Source: Orobanche coerulescens (Eukaryota > Streptophyta > Magnoliopsida > Lamiales > Orobanchaceae). Taken from it: DNA of 64,000 nt. Made by a program: the position numbers and the translations under genes. The stretch is taken from contig CM065817.1 in NCBI GenBank assembly GCA_033398695.1, forward strand, positions 64,220,001 through 64,284,000, read 5' to 3'. The notes under the pieces are model-generated. The model saw only the letters and a program-made list of their open reading frames with translations. It was not told the DNA's origin and ran no database searches. Below are positions 57,436 to 64,000 of this stretch, piece by piece. How positions within the stretch are numbered: the stretch's first letter is position 1; the number at the start of each line of letters is the position of its first letter.

Positions 57436-59682
57436 CACAAGGAAAGATAAGCTATGAAGCATTCAAAAATAAGATTATCCTCTCGGGAATTTTTAGAATT
57501 TCAAAACCTTTCGAAAATCTTAGGGTCTTAACCCAAATCTCAAATTGTATTTCAACAATTTACAGTACGAAAACATTTCCATAAATCTCGTGGGGCTCGT
57601 CCCAACATTATTTTCTTAAAACTTTCTTACAAAAAGTTTGATTTACAAAACATGATTCGTGACACCGTGATCCCCTGTCACGTGTCTCCGTAGGTTCAAC
57701 AACCCGCACGAACTTAACCAATCACAACAATCACAACAATCAATCATGCTCATGACTCCGTGATCGCTTGCCACGAGTCTCGGTAGGTTCAACAACCCAC
57801 ACGGATTGAGCCAACACAACAATCACCACAACTAGTCCCGACCCCGTGAACCTGTGTCACGTGTCACCGTAGGTTCCGTCGAACCTGCGCGGTTGGACGT
57901 ACTGTGTCCTGATCCCATGGACCTGTGCCATGAATCATCGCAGGCCTCGTCAGACCCGCACGATTGGACCTCAGCACCACATACTAAGTTCTGATCCCAT
58001 GGACCTGTGCGATGAATCCTCGTAGGTCCCGTCGAACCCACACGAGTGAACTTAGCGTTCCAGCACACCACATTCACATTCACATTACATACAACAATGA
58101 GCGCAGTTAGTCAATCACGTTGATCACCACAAAATCATACATCACACGCACATAACACAATCTCAATACTCTCAACAAAACTATCATCAATCAACGACAC
58201 ACAACCAACATAACACACGTTCGGTACACAATACATTGCACAACCAAGTGTACAACCATCCATATGTACGTCGCAATCCTGCACAAATGGCACAACACCT
58301 AACACGTATACCAATATAACATTATTATCACAAAGCCTTCAAATTGCGGAATACACAACCAATTCAAACGGAACATATTTACGAAGGCAAGCAAAATCAT
58401 CATAATTATCATACGTGATTATTAGTCACAAGATACAATTCGTATAATAAGATACTTGCCTTAATAACCGATACCGAATACCCCGAAGAACACGGTTCAA
58501 CCGGGAAGCTTGTACTACGACGAAGACAACGAACGGAAGGGTTCCAACTCGCGTTCTTCACAAGGAATCTGACCCTAACATTATAACATCAATAAATTAA
58601 CGAACGAACGAGGAAGAATAAGCGTAGAACGCTCGAATTCTCTTTGTGACATTTTATCGAACACCTTCAAGGCGTCGATAAGATAATAAAACGACAAATC
58701 CGTGGCAATCCAACCGTGGAATAACAAGGAATTTGATATAATATAGCTTAACAATCATCAATCCATCACTATTCTGAGTTAAAACGGATTAAACGGACAA
58801 ATCGAACAAAATTCCCAAAACTAGATTTCTAGAAAATCTGACCTGATTCGCTCTATCAAAGGATGTTATAGGACTGATTATTGATGATATGAACCTAAAA
58901 ACTTCATAGATGTATTGTATAACAACATTCCTTCATGATTGATCAAGATTCAGTCGCGGAATGGAAGAAAACTAGTGAGAAAAAATGAGTGAAACCCGAC
59001 TGCTCTGCCATATTTATACACCTGCCGGACACGGCGCAGCAAACGGCCCACACCAGCGCCGGGTGTCTCGGCCGTGTCTCGGCAGGCTGCCGGTCCTGGC
59101 CGACCAGCGCAGACACGGCGCTCAGCGGCGCCGTTTTGAGCCGTTTCGCCCGTGTCGAGCCGGCGACCTCGGGCACAAAATGAAGAATCACAACGACGAT
59201 CTGAACGACCCCGAAACCCGAACCTGAATACGAACCGAAGATACGGTTACGAAGTACTCGCAAAGACGAATCTAAGAGCTAATAGAACACACGATTCCGA
59301 CCATCCGAAGACTCGAAATTCGACAACGGAAGGTAATTACCCCAAACTTTGGGAAATTACGAAAATGGCCCAAAACGTCCGAAAATCATGATACGTGATC
59401 GAATAACCGAACCGAAGTTCACAACACGTCTAACAAAGTTAAACGGACTTACGGGAAACTCGAAACAGTAATTTTGGACGATTTTCACAAGAATCAAACT
59501 CGAGTGCGGAAAAATCGTTAAGAAACACGGGACTCAACAAAACAATACCGAAACGAACTCGGATGACAAAAAGTGCAGAATTAATCATTCTCAGAATGAT
59601 GAAACGTTCCCAAGAGAGTCGTCGAAACGGACCTCCGCTGAAAAAAGAAAATTACCGGAAATCCGAAATTGCGGATATTACA
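57436..59682 (-). repeat. E7 3' LTR, proximal part
   Basis: Minus strand begins TGTAATATCCGC at 59682. Contains GC-rich CGGCGCC/GCCGTGTC-type units (59022-59165) just upstream of minus-strand TATAAATA (59018-59011), and five 75-90 bp tandem units with a CGTAGGTTC core (57660-58040). With 47288-47805 the LTR is about 2.77 kb. Confidence 0.85.
59011..59018 (-). promoter_or_regulatory. E7 LTR TATA box
   Basis: Minus strand GTGTATAAATATGGC, immediately 3' of the GC-rich repeat block. Confidence 0.6.
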
Positions 59683-60205
59683 TTCTACCCTCCTTAAAAG
59701 AAGTTTCGTCCCGAAACATAAATAAAGTAGGGAGAAGCAATATCCCACCAGGAAAACTCAACGAGATACACAAGAACCGAAAAAAATCGCGCCCAACGGC
59801 GAAACATTACAAGCAACGCGAAAGAATATACAGCGTGAAAACACGCCCCACGACGACCATAACAACGCCACCGGCAATGATTCAAAACAATAACGAGCAA
59901 TTAACGACGCATCACATACCACATCACATGCACATATTTAATTAAAGAAACGTACGCGACAACAAGTCGCACCCGACTAAAACGGCTATGCGATAGAAAC
60001 AATTAGAGTATCACGATAGAAATCATTCTGATTCTCATCAACAAGAAAATGTACGACGTTAAAACACAAACAATTCAAGATAACGAAAAACGAGGGTACC
60101 GGATATTACATTCTATCACACAAAAAAAATAGGTTTCGTCCCGAAACTTAAAATAAAACATCAGGGTAGAATACAAACAAAACCAAAAAGTTCACGCAAC
60201 AAATA
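59683..60205 (-). other. E7 segment between gag and 3' LTR with two 3' modules
   Basis: Minus strand: GTTTCGGGACGAAAC (60147-60133), then TGTAATATCCGG at 60110, 428 bp of non-coding sequence with a second GTTTCGGGACGAAAC (59717-59703) and GGAGGGTAGAA, then the LTR start at 59682. No coding. Confidence 0.65.
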
Positions 60206-61345
60206 TCAATCTCTACTCGAATTACAACACAAATACAACACGCAACTACGCTCGGGCACCACCAGGCTCTCCACGCGTAGGGCGAGATCTCGGCTCCCGA
60301 ACATCTCAACAGCGGTTTCGCGATGTACACTTTGATGTCCCACATGTCCACATTTAAAACAGTTAACTTGCGGCGAGCGACAATTCTTCCGAGTATGGCC
60401 CACACGGCTACAATTGAAACATAACTTAACGCCGCTTGTCTTACTCGGCTCGTGAGTAGGATTCTTAGACAGATCAAACGAACGAGGAGTGCTCCCAGAA
60501 GGAAACTGCGAAGCAACAGGCTCCCGGATCTCACTTCTCTGGCTTCTTGAAAAGTTACTCGAGGTCTTCTGTCTCTTACTCTCTGAACCAGAATCCATCA
60601 CAGAAATGGCCATCTCAATGGCTAAAGCTCGGTCCTGATATTCCTTCAGGGTGGTACACATGAGCGGAGCCATACTCTCACGGATATGGGGTTTCATGCG
60701 CATATTGAAGTATCGGACCTTGTCCGCTTCACTTCTCATATGATCACGAACATAAGCCAGCTGTCGATTAAAATCGACTATCGCCTGGGATATCGACACA
60801 TCCTGGGGCGTAGCCGAGAAAAACTCAACGATCCTGCGTTCACGAACAGGCAACGGACAATACTCTGCCTCCATGGCGGTCTTAAACTCAACCCATGTAG
60901 GTGTACGATCTGCTGGCACTATAGCCTGCCACCAGTCTGCAGCTTCTTTGTCAAGCAAGTACTGAGCAATGGGTACACTCTTTTCATTCGGACAAGCTAC
61001 ATCATCAAATGTTCTGTCCAACTGGAAGATCCAGCTTTCCCAACCTAACGAGTCAGACGAACCCGCAAAACGGGGCGGCTGCATCCTCATCACATCTCGT
61101 AACCACTTACTAGCCCCGTTAACCCCATCTGGATTCTCATTCCGATGTACGGCCTGATTCATGTGCACTAATTGGTCAACCACCTGACGAAGGATGGTGG
61201 CGGCGCCAACGTCAACATTAACGCTAGTCGAATGTCCCTGATCTGTACTGAGCTGATTGGTACTCGTCAAGGAGGGAGTCGCCCTCTCACGCTCCTGATC
61301 ACGACCACGACTACGACCGCGTCCTCGGCCACGACCTCTCGGCAT
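60206..61345 (-). CDS. E7 gag (379 aa), intact frame
   Basis: Start chosen at 61345 (MPRGRGRGRGRSRGR), because this position aligns with the E8 and E6 gag starts right after a CAG splice-acceptor-like site; the frame is open 13 codons further upstream. An Arg/Gly-rich N-terminus is followed by the capsid domain (LGWESWIFQLDRTFDDVACP, IAQYLLDKEAADWWQAI, FNRQLAYVRDHMRSEADKV, FNMRMKPHI), parallel to E8 gag. The first zinc knuckle CFNCSRVGHTRKNC is complete; the second (CFKCGHVGHQSVHR) lacks the last cysteine. The C-terminus runs into LVVPERSCVLYL and stops just before the 3' module, with no protease. It would bind RNA and form particles in the cytoplasm; other functions must come from another element. 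Confidence 0.85.
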   Translation of the reverse strand: MPRGRGRGRGRSRGRDQERERATPSLTSTNQLSTDQGHSTSVNVDVGAATILRQVVDQLVHMNQAVHRNENPDGVNGASKWLRDVMRMQPPRFAGSSDSLGWESWIFQLDRTFDDVACPNEKSVPIAQYLLDKEAADWWQAIVPADRTPTWVEFKTAMEAEYCPLPVRERRIVEFFSATPQDVSISQAIVDFNRQLAYVRDHMRSEADKVRYFNMRMKPHIRESMAPLMCTTLKEYQDRALAIEMAISVMDSGSESKRQKTSSNFSRSQRSEIREPVASQFPSGSTPRSFDLSKNPTHEPSKTSGVKLCFNCSRVGHTRKNCRSPQVNCFKCGHVGHQSVHRETAVEMFGSRDLALRVESLVVPERSCVLYLCCNSSRD

Positions 61346-62700
61346 ACTGAACGGACGACCAAATAGAATAACGCAACCAAACAAACGTCACAACGTCAAC
61401 ATAGGACGATAATAGCAGCACGATAAAGCATCAAGTCCAAGTTATCACACAAGTGCACGAACTAACACTGTAATTTAAGAACTTCATTCAAAAATAATTC
61501 ACACAGTCACATTAACATAGGTGTTTGGATTTTACCAAATCAAACACAGTCAAAACCACACACGTATCATAGGGATCAAACACTAGCAACAAAAATAAAA
61601 CATTTCTGGGGTATTATTCAAATGATAAAATTTTAAAATTCTCAAGTTTGAAAAAAATTTGGTGAAATGAAATTTTTGAAAACATTTTGTTTAATACCTC
61701 GGTCATTGAAGTGGGGAACGATACCTAACAACGTATCCCGCCACTAGGGCATACAACCTAGATTTTCTGACGAGAATAATAACATAGCAACTCACTGCAC
61801 GACTTAACCTCAATACATAAACACACAACGTTCTAATTTACGGAAGCCAAAGTTGTTTTGCAAAACAGAAATTTTCCAAAATCCTTTAGTTCATAACCAA
61901 AACGACGGTAATATTTTACAATGTCCGAAGTATTTCAAAACACATTTTTCAAATACCGTCTGATTGTGTCATTTGAAAACACACGGCCCATTTGTCAAAA
62001 TTTAACAAAAAAAAATTTTAAAAAATCTATATAAACCGTGGTTTGACCGCACCACCAAAATATTTTCCAAAAATCGATTTCTATACAAATTCTCAAACTG
62101 TAAAGTCCTTCAAAAAATATTCTCAAACTTACCCATAGCGGAAAAAAATTACCACATTCCAAAAACAGTCGAATTTAAAACAACATACTCAAATGGCAGC
62201 CAGGGTCGCCAATTCAATCAAATGCATCTCGTGGTATCAAGTTTAAACATACAGCAAAATCATTCATCGGAGTTTCTCACAAACTCTACCATTGATACCT
62301 TCACAGAACCCATCAAGGTTTACATCTTTCACACCATACCACCCCACACGGTGGTTCAAAAGTAAAACAGCAATACGCCCAGCTATACTCATACTATGTG
62401 CCACAAATATTAAACACAACTATATTACACAATACTGTGTAAATAAAATCATGCACCGCAATTACTCACTAAGATAAAATCGAGATACACAGGTATTACA
62501 CATAAAGGAGGAGACTTACATCCGCAGGCCGCACGGAGGTGACGGTCGCCCACGATACTAATCTCGTCTGACAACATAACCGACACATTGTGACTACGCA
62601 CAACTCAACTTGTCACCTAACGACTCGAACGACAAGACAACACATTACTCGACCGATCACGACTTGACTCAACCCGACAGCCTAGGTTTCCGCAACCTAA
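61346..62700 (-). other. E7 leader with candidate intron
   Basis: Between PBS and gag. Minus-strand GTAAGT at 62519-62514 (after GCGGAT) and CAG at 61349-61347, just before the gag ATG, would delimit a 1173-nt intron. A/T-rich, no coding domain. The first ~40 bp after the PBS match the E6 leader. Confidence 0.5.
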
Positions 62701-62712
62701 GCTCTGATACCA
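62701..62712 (-). promoter_or_regulatory. E7 primer binding site
   Basis: GCTCTGATACCA on the plus strand is the reverse complement of TGGTATCAGAGC; four bases separate it from the LTR end at 62717. Confidence 0.85.
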
Positions 62713-62716
62713 TAAA

Positions 62717-64000
62717 TGTAACACCCCCAAAACCGTATGGGAATATTACACGCCGTAGACCCCTTCCACAAGGATCTACTAGGCTAAACATCCATAAACG
62801 ACTAAATGCTTGCCCTGCCAGGGTCAAACAATTTAATAATACAGACCGTTAAGGTCACTTACACATAAACACACGGACCGATGAGGTCACACAACTCTAT
62901 CAACAGAACCGACTAACAACATTACCCACACAGGGGTCGAAACACAATACAGCGGAAGACTGAATGAACTTTAACAATACAACCAAACTCTACCAACTCT
63001 CGACTCTTGATTAGTATCGCAGCTCGTCATCCTCTTGTGCCAATCCTGTGACTGCTCCCCTGAATCTGCATGTACCTGGACGCAAAACAGACATCCACCC
63101 CCCGATTACTCGGGGGTTAGTAAAACTCCACTATTTTACTAGTGCAAGTATCAAATCATACGAAATGTAACAAGCAAATAATAATCGTGAATCAAATATA
63201 AAAATCAAGTATCAAAATATCCCCGGGAGGTTTTCACAAGGAAAGATAAGCTATGAAGCATTCAAAAATAAGATTATCATCTCGGGAATTTTTAGAATTT
63301 CAAAACCTTTCGAAAATCTTAGGGTCTTAACCCAAATCTCAAATTGTATTTCAACAATTTACAGTACGAAAACATTTCCATAAATCTCGTGGGGCTCGGC
63401 CCAACATTCTTTTCTTAAAACTTTCTTACAAAAAGTTTGATTTACAAAACATGATTCGTGACACCGTGATCCCCTGTCACGTGTCTCCGTAGGTTCAACA
63501 ACCCGCACGGAGTTAACCAATCACAACAATCAATTATGCTCATGACTCCGTGATCGCTTGCCACAAGTCTCCGTAGGTTCAACAACCCACACGGATTGAG
63601 CCAACACAACAATCACCACAGCTAGTCCCGACCCCGTGAACCTGTGTCATGTGTCACCGTAGGTTCCGTCGAACCCGCACGGTTGGACATACTGTGTCCT
63701 GATCCCATGGACCTGTGCCATGAATCATCGTAGGCCTCGTAAGACCCGCACGATTGGACCTCAGCACCACACACTAAGTTCTGATACCATGGACCTGTGC
63801 CATGAATCCTCGTAGGTCCCGTCGAACTCGCACGAGTGAACTTAGCGTTCCAGCACACCACATTCACATTCACATTACATACAAAAATGAGCGCAGTTAG
63901 TCAATCACGTTGATCACCACAAAATCATACATCACACGCACATAACACAATCTCAATACTCTCAACAAAACTATCATCAATCAACGACACACAACCAACA
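62717..64000 (-). repeat. E7 5' LTR, partial (runs off the window)
   Basis: Plus strand TGTAACACCCCC; matches 47288-47805 and then 57436 onward, with the junction sequence GAGGTTTTCAC intact at about 63230, which shows the uninterrupted E8 target site. Tandem CGTAGGTTC units at 63450-63835; double hairpin at 63091-63142. Confidence 0.9.

Larger units (their letters stand above)
47288..64000 (-). mobile_element. E7: gag-only Tekay-like gypsy element (continues past right edge)
   Basis: Minus strand: 5' LTR from beyond 64000 to 62717, PBS TGGTATCAGAGC (62712-62701), leader, gag (61345-60206), two 3' modules, PPT and the 3' LTR 59682-47288, which is interrupted by E8. No protease, RT or integrase lies between gag and the 3' LTR, so the element is non-autonomous. 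The gag is clearly related to that of E8. LTR ends are TGTAATATCCGC and GGGGGTGTTACA. Confidence 0.85.

Overview
This 64 kb window is plant nuclear DNA made almost entirely of LTR retrotransposons nested inside one another. Plant origin is shown by Ty1/copia elements of Sirevirus and Tork-like type, a Ty3/gypsy Tekay-type chromovirus with a C-terminal chromodomain, Tat-like gag, and initiator-tRNA-Met type primer binding sites (TGGTATCAGAGC or TGGTATCGGAGC). I see no host gene, tRNA, rRNA or CRISPR array. Lineage names come from motifs I recognise by eye; no search was run. A flowering plant, probably a eudicot, is the best guess; I cannot name the species.

Elements (labels are mine), left to right. 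E1 (1-6443, +): 3' part of a Sirevirus-like copia element, with a decayed RT/RNase H, an intact 1036-codon extra ORF behind its own TATA box, and a 3' LTR. E1 lies inside the pol of E2 (6444-9648, +, Tork-like copia). E2 lies inside E3a (9649-11411, +, 3' part of a Tat-like gypsy family). E3a lies inside an LTR of the E4 array (11412-44962, -), a tandem array of four ~1.5 kb LTRs and three ~720 bp non-coding internals. E4 also hosts E5 (12200-20529, +, complete copia element, TSD ACATG), E6 (22798-36614, +, three LTRs and two internals between one pair of GGTTC TSDs), and E3b (39487-43991, -, gag-only Tat-like element). E4 itself lies in E7b (44963-46302, -, gypsy LTR fragment), which lies in E2b (46303-47287, +, copia 3' end). 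E2b is cut again by E7 (47288 to past the right edge, -, gag-only Tekay-like element), whose 3' LTR contains E8 (47806-57430, +, full-length Tekay-like chromovirus, TSD GTTTT). The longest chain is six deep: E2b > E7b > E4 > E3a > E2 > E1.

E8 carries every Tekay-type domain but has premature stops; E2, E5 and the visible pol of E1 are also broken. E3b and E7 keep only gag; E4 and E6 encode essentially nothing, yet E6 shares with E7 its primer-binding region, a candidate leader intron and its terminal signals, so it may have been mobilised by E7-like relatives. Signals most worth following: the intact Sirevirus extra ORF with its own promoter; two independent multi-LTR tandem arrays; a promoter layout in which family-specific GC-rich palindromes sit just upstream of the LTR TATA box in several unrelated families; a candidate gag-leader intron kept in E6, E7 and E8; and a duplicated 3'-end module built on a GTTTCGGGACGAAAC hairpin.
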